A stretch of 64,000 nt of DNA. Source: Rhodobacter sp. (GTDB lineage Bacteria > Pseudomonadota > Alphaproteobacteria > Rhodobacterales > Rhodobacteraceae). Positions 52,959-61,704 of the stretch are shown here, one piece after another (position 1 is the first letter of the stretch; each line of letters begins with the position of its first letter). The position numbers and the translations under genes were made by a program. The notes beneath the pieces were generated by a model, which saw only the letters and a program-made list of their open reading frames with translations, was not told the DNA's origin and made no database searches. The DNA lies in contig JASJDP010000003.1 in NCBI GenBank assembly GCA_030065095.1, forward strand, positions 42,858-106,857, read 5' to 3'.

Positions 52959-54205
52959 TCCACAATCTCCGCCGTCTCCACCACCGCGTGAAACAGCACG
53001 TCCGCCCCGGCGCGGGCCCACTCGGGCGAGATCTCCTCGGCCTCGTTATGCGACAGGCCGTCGACGCAGGGGCACATCACCATCGCCGTCGGCGCCACCC
53101 GGTTGATCCAGCAGGCGTCGTGCCCGGCGCCCGAGATCAGGTTGCGGTGCGAATAGCCCAGCCGCTCGGCCGCCTCGCGCACCGCCGTCACGCAGCCTGC
53201 ATCGAACTCCACCGGGTCGAAGCCGCCGACCTTCTCGAATTCCACCGCCAGCCCCATTTCGGCGCAGATCTTCGCCGCGCCCAGGCGCAGCCGCTGTTCC
53301 ATATCCTCGATCACCTCCAGCTGCGGCGACCGGAAATCGACGGTGAACACTGCCTTGCCGGGTATCACGTTGCGCGAGTTGGGGTAGACATCGATATGCC
53401 CCGCCGCCCCCACGGCGTCGGGCTTGTGCGACCAGGCGATTTCGTCGACCAGCTCCAACACCCGCGCCATGGCAAGCCCGGCGTTCCTGCGCATCGGCAT
53501 CGGGGTCGAGCCCGTATGCGATTCCTTGCCGGTGATCGTCACCTGCGTCCAGCTGAGCCCCTGCCCGTGGGTGACGACGCCGATATCCTTGCCCTCGGCT
53601 TCGAGGATCGGGCCCTGTTCGATATGCAACTCGAAGAACGCATGCATCTTGCGCGCGCCGACCTCTTCGTCACCGCGCCAGCCGATGCGCTGCAACTCGT
53701 CGCCGAATTTCTTGCCCTCGGAATCCTCACGGTCATAGGCCCAATCCTGGGTGTGCATGCCTGCAAACACCCCGCTCGACAGCATGGCGGGCGCGAACCG
53801 CGTGCCCTCTTCGTTGGTCCAGTTCGTCACTACGATCGGGTGCCTGGTCCGGATGTCCAGATCGTTCAGCGTGCGGATGATCTCCAGCCCGCCCAGCACC
53901 CCCAGCACGCCGTCATACTTGCCGCCGGTCGGCTGGGTATCCAGATGAGACCCGACATAGACCGGCAGCGCCTGCGGATCGGTCCCCTCGAACCGGGCGA
54001 ACATGTTGCCCATCTGGTCGAGCCCCATCGAACAGCCCGCTTCCTCGCACCACTTCTGAAACAGCGCCCTGCCCTCGCCATCCTCGTCCGTCACGGTCTG
54101 GCGGTTGTTGCCGCCGGCAACGCCGGGGCCGATCTTGGCCATTTCCATCAGCGAGTCCCACAAACGCTCGCCATTGATGCGAAGATTCTCGCCCGGTGCC
54201 GCCAT
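52955..54205 (-). CDS. Zn-dependent amidohydrolase (beta-ureidopropionase/allantoate amidohydrolase type)
   Basis: A 416-residue M20-family hydrolase (HyuC/AllC/PydC group), which would remove the carbamoyl group from N-carbamoyl-beta-alanine, third step of reductive pyrimidine breakdown. Metal and substrate motifs: GSHLDTQPTGGKYDGVLGV, NEEGTRF, FFELHIEQGPILE, SGAGHDACWI and GLSHNEAEEIS. ATG 54205 is used; an ORF extends upstream. It is the first gene of the downstream operon, facing the RutR-like regulator, with the operator at 54238-54253 in between. Confidence 0.93.
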   Translation of the reverse strand: MAAPGENLRINGERLWDSLMEMAKIGPGVAGGNNRQTVTDEDGEGRALFQKWCEEAGCSMGLDQMGNMFARFEGTDPQALPVYVGSHLDTQPTGGKYDGVLGVLGGLEIIRTLNDLDIRTRHPIVVTNWTNEEGTRFAPAMLSSGVFAGMHTQDWAYDREDSEGKKFGDELQRIGWRGDEEVGARKMHAFFELHIEQGPILEAEGKDIGVVTHGQGLSWTQVTITGKESHTGSTPMPMRRNAGLAMARVLELVDEIAWSHKPDAVGAAGHIDVYPNSRNVIPGKAVFTVDFRSPQLEVIEDMEQRLRLGAAKICAEMGLAVEFEKVGGFDPVEFDAGCVTAVREAAERLGYSHRNLISGAGHDACWINRVAPTAMVMCPCVDGLSHNEAEEISPEWARAGADVLFHAVVETAEIVE

Positions 54206-54237
54206 ATCGTCCCCCACGACCCAAGGATTTAAAAAGT

Positions 54238-54253
54238 TTGACCATTTGGTCAG
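54238..54253. promoter_or_regulatory. RutR operator
   Basis: TTGACCATTTGGTCAG agrees with the RutR consensus TTGACCAnnTGGTCAA at all but the last base. It lies 32 bases before the amidohydrolase start and 83 before the RutR-like gene start, in the divergent promoter region. RutR is a TetR protein whose ligand is uracil (and thymine) in Escherichia coli. This is the strongest operator in the window. Confidence 0.9.
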
Positions 54254-54335
54254 GATGACGCTAACACGAGCCATAGGGCAGTCAAGGACTTCGGCCCCCC
54301 GCACGGCCCTTCACGACCCGAGTGAAAGGACGCCG

Positions 54336-54953
54336 ATGCAAGGCACTGCTCCGCGCACGCGAATTCAGGAAAAGAACACCTCGGCCATCCTTGAAGCGGC
54401 GTTAGAGGTCTTCTCGCAAGCCGGGTTTCGCGGTGCGACCTTGGACCAAATCGCCAAGGCGGCGGGGCTGTCGAAACCGAACCTGCTCTATTATTTCCCC
54501 TCTAAGGAAGCGATCCATGTCGCTTTGCTGTCGGAGTTGCTCGACAGCTGGCTCGACCCTTTGCGCGCATTGGACCCGCAGGGAGACCCGATCGACGAAA
54601 TTGTCGGATATGTCCTGCGCAAGCTGGATATGGCGCGGGATTTGCCGCGGGAAAGTCGTCTATTCGCAAACGAAATCATCCAGGGCGCACCGCGCATCCA
54701 TGATTACATTACGGGTCCGCTGAAGAGGCTGGTCGATGAAAAGGCCGATTTGATCCGGGATTGGCAGGCAGAGGGCCGCATCGCTCCGGTCGATCCGCAT
54801 CACCTGATTTTCTCGATCTGGGCGACGACCCAGCATTATGCGGACTTTGACGTACAGGTGCGTGGTATTCTTGCGCCCGGCCAAGACGCGCGGTTTCCAG
54901 AAGCGGCGCGGTTTCTCGAGCACATGTATCGCCGGGCCCTGGCGCCCGGTTAA
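54336..54953 (+). CDS. rutR: TetR family regulator, RutR-like
   Basis: A 205-residue TetR-fold repressor. N-terminal HTH ILEAALEVFSQAGFRGATLDQIAKAAGLSKPNLLYYFPSKEAI is typical of RutR. The C-terminal segment HLIFSIWATTQHYADFDVQV matches the TetR_C_3 effector domain of RutR. GAAAGGA precedes ATG 54336. It is divergent from the pyrimidine operon and sits next to a RutR operator, so repression relieved by uracil is expected. It is likely to control both the amidohydrolase operon and the preT operon. Confidence 0.9.
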   Translation: MQGTAPRTRIQEKNTSAILEAALEVFSQAGFRGATLDQIAKAAGLSKPNLLYYFPSKEAIHVALLSELLDSWLDPLRALDPQGDPIDEIVGYVLRKLDMARDLPRESRLFANEIIQGAPRIHDYITGPLKRLVDEKADLIRDWQAEGRIAPVDPHHLIFSIWATTQHYADFDVQVRGILAPGQDARFPEAARFLEHMYRRALAPG

Positions 54954-55042
54954 CCAAACGGCCCGATTCTGCTTGCCGTTAACCCATGGGCGTCATCGTT
55001 TTGCTATGGTTCGACCGTGGGGGCCCTGACTGCAGGAGCACC

Positions 55043-55567
55043 ATGATGGGTGAGTTTGCCGGATTACACCCCCTTTGGGGCGTCGGTGGGCTGCCATTGC
55101 GCCAACAGACAGACATGCCGCACCCCGCAGTTCCGCCGGTCGAGGCCTCGGTCAGGGGACAGGGGCTCGATCCAAGACCGCAGACCGCGGCCCAGCCCGA
55201 CACGCGATTTGCCCGGCATCAGAAAGGGGATGGCAGCGAGCGGGCGCCGGCGGATCCGGCGCACAAACAACCGCTCGATTCAAACACCCTGACCGGGCCG
55301 CCACCGGCCTTTCAGACGACGGTTCTGGAGTTGGAGCAAGACCTGCGCCGGGCAATGGCGCTTATCGAAGCCGCACGGAACGGGCCGCGGACCGAAGCAG
55401 CGATCGCCGCAGCGAGCCAACCGTCGCCTGACGGGACAGGCGCAAAACGAACCGCAGAGACGGACCCCGAACCGGCGGACGCGCACCGGACGCTCGGCGC
55501 CGAGCCGGAACCGGTCGCTCAAGACGCGGCGTCTAAGGGGGCGGCGGCACACTCCTTTGACGGGTGA
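55043..55567 (+). CDS. Hypothetical protein, Pro/Ala-rich
   Basis: A 174-residue protein starting MMGEFAGLHPLWGVGGLPLR (ATG 55043, with CAGGAG upstream). Middle region is low complexity with many Pro, Ala, Gln and Asp; a helical piece FQTTVLELEQDLRRAMALIEAARN lies near residue 90-114. No signal, no helix in the membrane, no known family. It lies between rutR and preA, and is convergent with preA. It may be a real Rhodobacteraceae-restricted gene; confidence is limited by composition. Confidence 0.55.
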   Translation: MMGEFAGLHPLWGVGGLPLRQQTDMPHPAVPPVEASVRGQGLDPRPQTAAQPDTRFARHQKGDGSERAPADPAHKQPLDSNTLTGPPPAFQTTVLELEQDLRRAMALIEAARNGPRTEAAIAAASQPSPDGTGAKRTAETDPEPADAHRTLGAEPEPVAQDAASKGAAAHSFDG

Positions 55568-55592
55568 CAGGCGGCCAACACCGCGCCGGGCT

Positions 55593-56900
55593 CTACTCTG
55601 CGGCCTGCCGGACGGCAGGGTTGTTGGGATGCGTCGTCCAATCGCCATGATCGGCCTGCACTTCGGCGCCTGTGCGCTTGTCCACGGCACCCACCGCCAG
55701 TTCCTCCATCGTGATGCAGCCCTCGACCGGGCAGACATTGACGCACAGGTTGCACGCCACGCATTCCTCGTCGATCACCTCGAACACCCGGTCGGGCGAC
55801 ATAGAGATCGCCTGATGACTGGTGTCTTCGCAGGCGACATAGCAGCGGCCGCACTGGATGCAGGCTTCCTGGTCGATGCGCGCCTTGGTCACGTAGTTGA
55901 GGTTCAGGTACTGCCAGTCGGTGACGTTCGGCACCGCGCGACCGACGATGCCGGCCACATCCGGATGACCTTTGCCGTCCATCCATTGCGACAGGCCGCT
56001 GATCATCTCCTCTACGATCTTGAAGCCATAGGTCATCGCCGCGGTACAGACCTGCACGTTGCCCGCGCCAAGCGCGATGAACTCCGCCGCGTCGCGCCAG
56101 GTCGTCACCCCGCCGATGCCCGAAATCGGCAATCCGGCGGTTTCCGGATCGCGCGCGATTTCGGCCACCATATTCAATGCAATCGGCTTCACCGCCGGGC
56201 CGCAATAGCCGCCATGCGATCCCTTACCGTCGATCGACGGTTCCGGCGACATGGCATCAAGATCGACGCTGGTGATCGACGACACCGTGTTGATCAGCGA
56301 AACGGCGTCCGCCCCGCCCTTGCGGGCCGCCCGCGCGGGGTACCGGATATCCGTGATGTTCGGTGTCAGTTTCACGATCACCGGCATCCGGGTGTTCGCC
56401 TTGCACCACCGCGTCACCATCTCGATATAGTCCGGCACCTGCCCGACCGCGCTGCCCATGCCGCGTTCGCTCATCCCGTGCGGGCAGCCGAAATTCAGTT
56501 CGATCCCGTCCGCGCCGGTTTCTTCGACCAGCGGCAGGATCGCCTTCCAGGCCGCCTCTTCGCACGGCACCATCAGCGACACCACCACCGCCCGGTCCGG
56601 ATAGTCGCGCTTGACCGTCTTGATTTCGCGCAGGTTCACATCCAGCGGCCGGTCGGTAATCAACTCGATGTTGTTCAGCCCCAACAGCCGCCGATCCGCC
56701 CCCCAGACCGCGCCATAGCGCGGCCCGTTCACGTTCACGATCGGCGGACCGGCCTCGCCCAGCGTCTTCCAGACCACTCCGCCCCAGCCCGCCTCGAAGG
56801 CGCGGCGGACGTTGTATTCCTTGTCGGTCGGCGGGGCCGAGGCCAGCCAGAACGGGTTGGGCGATTTGATGCCCACGAATTCTGAAGTCAGATCGGCCAT
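55593..56900 (-). CDS. preA: NAD-dependent dihydropyrimidine dehydrogenase subunit PreA
   Basis: A 435-residue FMN protein with C-terminal ferredoxin domain. It reduces uracil/thymine to the dihydro form with PreT. The TIM-barrel shows GIKSPNPFWLASAPPTDKEYNVRRAFEAGWGG, the catalytic-Cys region ELNFGCPHGMSERGMG, and ISGIGGVTTWRDAAEFI. Two 4Fe-4S motifs at about 345-385: CIQCGRCYVACE and CVACNLCVNVCPVEGC. ATG 56900 is preceded by AAGGAG. It follows a methyltransferase gene, not preT directly. Confidence 0.95.
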   Translation of the reverse strand: MADLTSEFVGIKSPNPFWLASAPPTDKEYNVRRAFEAGWGGVVWKTLGEAGPPIVNVNGPRYGAVWGADRRLLGLNNIELITDRPLDVNLREIKTVKRDYPDRAVVVSLMVPCEEAAWKAILPLVEETGADGIELNFGCPHGMSERGMGSAVGQVPDYIEMVTRWCKANTRMPVIVKLTPNITDIRYPARAARKGGADAVSLINTVSSITSVDLDAMSPEPSIDGKGSHGGYCGPAVKPIALNMVAEIARDPETAGLPISGIGGVTTWRDAAEFIALGAGNVQVCTAAMTYGFKIVEEMISGLSQWMDGKGHPDVAGIVGRAVPNVTDWQYLNLNYVTKARIDQEACIQCGRCYVACEDTSHQAISMSPDRVFEVIDEECVACNLCVNVCPVEGCITMEELAVGAVDKRTGAEVQADHGDWTTHPNNPAVRQAAE

Positions 56901-56924
56901 TGTCAGATCTCCTTGGCTTCCTGC

Positions 56925-57755
56925 TCAGCCCTTGCCGAACACCATTTCCCATGGGCCCGTCTTGCCGTCGAACGCCGCGCGCACGGCGTTGCCATAGCGC
57001 GCCTGCGCTGTCGGACCCATGATCAGTTGCAGTCCCACGGGCGGCGGCCCGTGTTCGTCCATCGCCGCCGTGACCCGCTCGAAGAACGCAACCGCGTACG
57101 CCGTGCGGTCCCGCTCGAACACCGGCACCAGCCCGGCGGCGGAGGCCGCGTCGCGATAGGCCTGCGGCGGCGCCAGGAAAGACGCCTCGGGCGCGGACGC
57201 CCAGGGCACCGGAAAGTCCACGGGCGCGCCGCTTAACTCCATGATGTCGAATAGGGCGAACCGGCCACCCGGCGGCAGGACCCGCGCCACCTCGCGGAAA
57301 AGCGCAGGTTTATCGTCGATATTCATGCCCACATGGAACATCGTCACCAAATCGGCCGAGCCGTCTGCGACCGGCAGATCGAAGACGCTCGCCACCGAAA
57401 ACTGCGTTCGATCACCCAAGCCGCACATCGCGCTCAGTTCCTCGGCGATATGCACGAAGGCCGGGGTCAGATCGATCCCCGTCACATTGGCGCCGTAGCG
57501 GCTCGCGACGAACCGCGCCGTGCCGCCGATACCGCAGCCGATATCTAGCACGCGCATGTCAGATGTGATCCCCAGAGGACCCAGCAAGGCCTCGGTCGCC
57601 TCCAGACCACCGGTGTGAAACTCGTCCACCGGTTTGAGATCTTCCGGCTTCGGGCGGTCGGGATCGGTCCCGGCCTCGGCCAGCCCCGCCCGGATCCGGT
57701 CCAGCATGGCGCCGGTATCGTAGTGGTCGATGACGAGGTCGGAAAGCCGGCTCAT
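56925..57755 (-). CDS. SAM-dependent methyltransferase between preT and preA
   Basis: A 276-residue class I methyltransferase. SAM motif I is VLDIGCGIGGTARFVA (about residue 68-83), then GIDLTPAFV and ADLVTMFHVGMNIDD and LPPGGRFALFD. Start ATG 57755 with AAAGGA upstream; an in-frame TTG is at 57785. It resembles C-methyl or small-molecule methyltransferases, with no substrate assigned. It lies between preT and preA with short gaps (32 and 24 bases), thus cotranscribed. Its role in pyrimidine breakdown is not obvious. Confidence 0.85.
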   Translation of the reverse strand: MSRLSDLVIDHYDTGAMLDRIRAGLAEAGTDPDRPKPEDLKPVDEFHTGGLEATEALLGPLGITSDMRVLDIGCGIGGTARFVASRYGANVTGIDLTPAFVHIAEELSAMCGLGDRTQFSVASVFDLPVADGSADLVTMFHVGMNIDDKPALFREVARVLPPGGRFALFDIMELSGAPVDFPVPWASAPEASFLAPPQAYRDAASAAGLVPVFERDRTAYAVAFFERVTAAMDEHGPPPVGLQLIMGPTAQARYGNAVRAAFDGKTGPWEMVFGKG

Positions 57756-57787
57756 AAGGGATGTCCTTTGGTCGAAATGCCCCAATT

Positions 57788-59119
57788 CTACCCGATCTCG
57801 GCGTGTATGTCCTCGGCCGCATCGCGGCCTTCGGCCACAGCCGTTACCGTGAGGTCGTCACCGCCTGCGGCGCAGTCGCCGCCTGCCCAAACCCCTTGAA
57901 GCGACGTCCGGCCGGAACTCGTCACCTTGATCTTGCCGCCCTCCAGCGCCAGCGGCTCTGGCGCCCCTTCCAGCCTTTGGCCGATGGCACGGAACACTTG
58001 ATCGGCGGGAATGCGGAGAGTCTCGCCGGTGCCGTTAAGACCATCGGGCGTATCCTCGGTATACTCGAACTCCACCTCGCGCACCGAACCGTTGCCGATC
58101 ACCGCCTTGGGCTGCGCATTCGTTACGATCCGCACACCCTTCGACGCCGCCAGGTCCTGTTCATAGCGGCTCGCCGACATCCGGTCGCGCCCGCGGCGGT
58201 AGACGATTGTGACCGTTTCGGCCCCCAAGAGCCTTGACTGGACTGCGGCGTCGACGGCGGTCATGCCGCCGCCGATCACCACGATATTGCGCCCGACGGG
58301 AAGGGAGGAGAGGTCATCCGCCTGGCGCAAATCCGAAATGAAATCAACGGCATCAAGGACGTTCTTCACATCCTCGCCCTGGACACGCAGCGCGTTCACG
58401 CCCGCCAGCCCGATCCCAAGGAACACCGCGTCGTAGCCGTCGCGCAGCTGGCCGAGCGTCAGGTCGTTGCCCAACTGCCGGCCAAAGTGCGTCTCGATCC
58501 CGCCAATCCGCATCAGCCAGTCGACCTCGGCCTGGGCGAAGCCGCCCACGGTCTTGTAACTGGCGATACCGAACTCGTTGAGCCCCCCGGGCTTGGGCCG
58601 GGCGTCGAACAGGGCGACGTCATGTCCCTTCATCGCCAGCCGGTGCGCGCAGGCCAAGCCCGCAGGGCCCGCCCCGACCACGGCCACTCGCTTGCCCGTT
58701 GGCGCCCCCCGCCGATAAGGATGGGTGCCTGCCGCCATCACCACGTCGGTGGCAAATCGCTGAAGCCGCCCGATCTCGACCGGTTTGCCCTCGGCGGCCT
58801 CGCGCACGCAGGCCTCTTCGCACAGCGTCTCGGTCGGGCAGACCCTGGCGCACATGCCGCCCAGGATGTTCTGATCGAAAATCGTCCGCGCCGCCGCCTC
58901 GGGCATGCCGGTGGCGATCTGCCGGATAAACAGCGGTATGTCGATCGAGGTCGGGCAGGCCGTCACGCAGGGCGCGTCATAGCAGAAATAGCAGCGGTCC
59001 GCGGCGACAGCGGCCTCGTGCGGGTCCAGCGGCGGGTGCAGGTCGCCGAAATTCTCGGCCAGCGCCTCGGCGGAGAGGCGCGCAGGGACCACACCTGCGG
59101 TGAATGGGCTGTTGGACAC
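57788..59119 (-). CDS. preT: NAD(P)-dependent dihydropyrimidine dehydrogenase subunit PreT
   Basis: A 443-residue FAD protein, electron input module of dihydropyrimidine dehydrogenase. N-terminal Fe-S cysteines: CYFCYDAPCVTACPT and CARVCPTETLCEEACV. FAD-binding motif VAVVGAGPAGLACAHRL around 147-163, NAD(P)-binding NIVVIGGGMTAVDAAV at about 280, and the terminal GVWAGGDCAAGGDDLTVTAVAEG. It is the first gene of its operon, followed by the methyltransferase and preA. An operator-like palindrome lies 52 bases upstream. Confidence 0.95.
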   Translation of the reverse strand: MSNSPFTAGVVPARLSAEALAENFGDLHPPLDPHEAAVAADRCYFCYDAPCVTACPTSIDIPLFIRQIATGMPEAAARTIFDQNILGGMCARVCPTETLCEEACVREAAEGKPVEIGRLQRFATDVVMAAGTHPYRRGAPTGKRVAVVGAGPAGLACAHRLAMKGHDVALFDARPKPGGLNEFGIASYKTVGGFAQAEVDWLMRIGGIETHFGRQLGNDLTLGQLRDGYDAVFLGIGLAGVNALRVQGEDVKNVLDAVDFISDLRQADDLSSLPVGRNIVVIGGGMTAVDAAVQSRLLGAETVTIVYRRGRDRMSASRYEQDLAASKGVRIVTNAQPKAVIGNGSVREVEFEYTEDTPDGLNGTGETLRIPADQVFRAIGQRLEGAPEPLALEGGKIKVTSSGRTSLQGVWAGGDCAAGGDDLTVTAVAEGRDAAEDIHAEIG

Positions 59120-59170
59120 GTGGCGGCCTCCGTCTGGGTCAGGGGACGGACGAACTCTGCCACAGGCGGA

Positions 59171-59192
59171 AATTTTATCAACTGGTAAATTT
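59171..59192. promoter_or_regulatory. Operator-like palindrome upstream of preT
   Basis: AATTTTATCA-AC-TGGTAAATTT, arms of 10 bases with two mismatches (centre AC at 59181-59182). The inner part TTTATCAACTGGTAAA agrees with the RutR consensus TTGACCAnnTGGTCAA at 11 of 14 fixed positions. It is AT-rich in a GC-rich region and lies 52 bases before the preT start, so it may be a weaker RutR site or bind another regulator. Confidence 0.55.
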
Positions 59193-59200
59193 CTGCACGA

Positions 59201-60019
59201 TCACGGCCAAAGACCGTAGGCCGCGCGCATATGTTCCACCGCCCGGCGGTTCGCTGTTTCTCGGTCCGCGCCATCGACCACCGACCGGCAAAGCGGGTCG
59301 AACGCCTCGGCCTCGGTGTCCGTGGGGTCGGGGATATTGGCCTCCAGCCAGATCGGCAGGCCCTGCCGGGCGACGCAGGCAGACAGCCAGACGTCGTCCA
59401 CCGCCCAGGCCACTGCTGGAATGTCAAAAGCCGCCTCGTCAAAATATTCGGGCCGTACCAGCACACCGCCGCGCCCTTCGAATACGTCCACGTAGCCCGA
59501 TCGCCGGAATACCCGACGGGCGGGTGCGATCCGTCGGCGTTTGTGAACGAGGCCCCGCCACAGAAAACGCAGTTGAAATTCCAAATCGGTCTTGCGCCAG
59601 CGCCGCTTGGCGCGCGGCTGCTGGGCACGCGTTTCGGAGCCTCCCGCAACATCATAGGCGTGGAGTCCCAATGTGCAGATCACAGCCTCCGGATGCCGGG
59701 CCTTCAGGTCCAGAAACCGCCGCGCCCAGCCAGGCGCATAGTACTGGTCATCATCGCAGAACAGTATGTTCACGTCCTGCCCGCGAAACTCCTGCACCGC
59801 CCCCAGGACCTTGGTTGCCGGGCCGAAGTCCCGAGCGATCCGGCGAATGTCGACGCCCTGCGGCACCTTCGGCATTGATCCGTCCCAATCGGGGAACCGC
59901 CGGTAGGTCTGGGGAATATAGAGCTGAACCCGGTCGGCCCCCTGCGTCACCAGACTCTCCAGTGTCGCGCCGATCTTGGGGAACCTCGGAGGCACCGAAC
60001 TCAACGATATCACCAGCAT
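59201..60019 (-). CDS. Glycosyltransferase-like protein, tandem copy 3
   Basis: A 272-residue GT-A-type protein: VISLSSVPPRF at the start, TATLE-type helix, LYIPQTYRRFPDWDGSMPKVP, then GPATKVLGAVQEFRGQDVNILFCDDDQYY with the metal-binding DDD (about residue 92-94), and AVAWAVDDVWLSACVARQGLPIW near the end. No membrane helix is seen. It is the last of three adjacent paralogues read from 61704 to 59201. Donor and acceptor unknown. Confidence 0.8.
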   Translation of the reverse strand: MLVISLSSVPPRFPKIGATLESLVTQGADRVQLYIPQTYRRFPDWDGSMPKVPQGVDIRRIARDFGPATKVLGAVQEFRGQDVNILFCDDDQYYAPGWARRFLDLKARHPEAVICTLGLHAYDVAGGSETRAQQPRAKRRWRKTDLEFQLRFLWRGLVHKRRRIAPARRVFRRSGYVDVFEGRGGVLVRPEYFDEAAFDIPAVAWAVDDVWLSACVARQGLPIWLEANIPDPTDTEAEAFDPLCRSVVDGADRETANRRAVEHMRAAYGLWP

Positions 60020-60020
60020 C

Positions 60021-60860
60021 TCAGGTCCAGATCCCGTACGTTTCGCGCATATAGCGAACACCTTGCCGGTTGGCCTCGTTCCGCCCCGCGCCGTCAAAAG
60101 TGAAGGCATAGAGCGGCGAGAACCGCTCGGCCTCGGTATCGATGGGTTCGCGGATATTCGCCTCGACCCAGATCGGCACGCCGAGTCGACCGACCATGCC
60201 CGACAGCCAGATATCGTCGACCGACCAAAGCACGGGCGGGATGTCGAACGCCACATCGTCGAAATGCTCGGGCCGCACCAGGACGCCTGCGCAGCCCTCG
60301 AAGATATCGGCATAGCCAGACCGCTTGAAGGTCTTTCGCCGCGGCTGCGGGATCTGCTTGCGGCGGCGCCAGTGCATCAGGTCCTGCCAGAAAAATCGCA
60401 GCTGAAAGCCGACATCGCTCACACGCCAGCGCCGTACCGCGCGCGGCAGGTTGATGCGGGCCTCGCCGCCGGGCACCAGCCAATGCGCCTCCAGCCCCAG
60501 ATGCGCGATGATGCAGCCCGGATGCCGCGCCTTTGCGTCCAGGAACTTCTGCGCCCAGCCGGGGTCGTACCAGCGGTCGTCGTCGCAAAAAAGAATGTCC
60601 ACGTCCTGCCCACGATACTCCTGCGCGGCTGCAAGAATTTTAGTAGCTGGTCCCCAGTCTTGATCTATTCTGCGAATCTCGACACCATCCGGCACCTTGG
60701 GCAAGCTACCATCCCAGTTCGAGAAACGACGATACGATCTTGGAATATATAGGCAAATTTCATCCACCTCAGCCGTCTGCGCAACCAGGCTTTCCAATGT
60801 CTGCCAAGTCTTTTCGAACCTTGGCGGGACCGAAGACAGGGATATCACCAGCTTGGACAT
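60021..60860 (-). CDS. Glycosyltransferase-like protein, tandem copy 2
   Basis: A 279-residue paralogue. Starts MSKLVISLSSVPPRF (ATG 60860). FCDDDRWY carries the acidic triad, and SVDDIWLSGMVGRLGVPIWVE is the second acidic motif. One base separates it from copy 3. GATAAAC-rich codons in the first 200 bases are a little more AT-rich than the rest, giving local composition variety. Probably works with copies 1 and 3 on a common glycan. Confidence 0.82.
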   Translation of the reverse strand: MSKLVISLSSVPPRFEKTWQTLESLVAQTAEVDEICLYIPRSYRRFSNWDGSLPKVPDGVEIRRIDQDWGPATKILAAAQEYRGQDVDILFCDDDRWYDPGWAQKFLDAKARHPGCIIAHLGLEAHWLVPGGEARINLPRAVRRWRVSDVGFQLRFFWQDLMHWRRRKQIPQPRRKTFKRSGYADIFEGCAGVLVRPEHFDDVAFDIPPVLWSVDDIWLSGMVGRLGVPIWVEANIREPIDTEAERFSPLYAFTFDGAGRNEANRQGVRYMRETYGIWT

Positions 60861-60870
60861 GTGCGCCCCG

Positions 60871-61704
60871 TTACGGCCAGACACCATAGGTTTGTTGGAA
60901 ATAGGCTATCGCGGCCTTGTTTGCGGCATCCCGATCAGCGCCTTCGATTCGCGCCTTGTGCAGTGCGTCGGTGATACCGGCCGGCGTGTGCTGGGTGTCG
61001 AATTCGTCGGCCAGAACCCAGATCGGCACGCCCTTGCGCGCCAGATGGCCCGACAGCCAGACATCGTCGACCGCCCAGACAACCTCGGGGATCTCGAAGG
61101 CTTCGTCGTCGAAGTACTCGGGTTTCACCAATGCGCCACCGAACCCCTCGAAGCAGTCGACATATCCCGACTTCCTGAACAGCCGCCGCACGGGCTCGCG
61201 CAGGTATTGGCGCGGCACCGGCGGAAACAGGAACTCCCGCGCCATCCGCGCCTGAAACCCGACATCCAGAACCCGGCGCCGAGCCTGCGCCCGCGGCTGC
61301 GGGCGATCCCGCATCTTCGACTGGCCGTACCTGTCGGCTTCGAACCCGGCGATGGCGATGCAAGCCTCCGGATGCGCGGCGCGGGCGTCGACGAAGGCTC
61401 GTGCCCAGCCTGGTTTATACCGGCGGTCGTCGTCGCAAAGCAATATGTCGACATCCTGCCCACGGAACGCTTTCGCCGCAAAGAGCACCTTTGTCGCCGG
61501 GCCGAGATCGCGGTCGACCCGCACGATCTCGACCCCGTCGGGGACCTCCGGCAGGGTGCCGTCCCACTCCGGGAACCGGCGATAGCTGATAGGGATATGC
61601 AGCAGGATCCGGTCGACCGGCACAGTCTGGCGCAGAAGGCAGGCCAGCGTCGGCCCAAGCTTGTCAAACCGGGACGGAATCGACGACAGTGACACGATCA
61701 GCAC
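60871..61704 (-). CDS. Glycosyltransferase-like protein, tandem copy 1
   Basis: A 277-residue paralogue starting with GTG 61704 (VLIVSLSSIPSRF) after an AAGGATGGGGG box. LLCDDDRRYKPGWARAFVD has the acidic triad; VVWAVDDVWLSGHLARKGVPIW is the second conserved block. First gene of the tandem set. An upstream in-frame region (to 61848) lacks family sequence. Copies differ mainly in the middle basic region (about 135-190). Confidence 0.82.
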   Translation of the reverse strand: MLIVSLSSIPSRFDKLGPTLACLLRQTVPVDRILLHIPISYRRFPEWDGTLPEVPDGVEIVRVDRDLGPATKVLFAAKAFRGQDVDILLCDDDRRYKPGWARAFVDARAAHPEACIAIAGFEADRYGQSKMRDRPQPRAQARRRVLDVGFQARMAREFLFPPVPRQYLREPVRRLFRKSGYVDCFEGFGGALVKPEYFDDEAFEIPEVVWAVDDVWLSGHLARKGVPIWVLADEFDTQHTPAGITDALHKARIEGADRDAANKAAIAYFQQTYGVWP

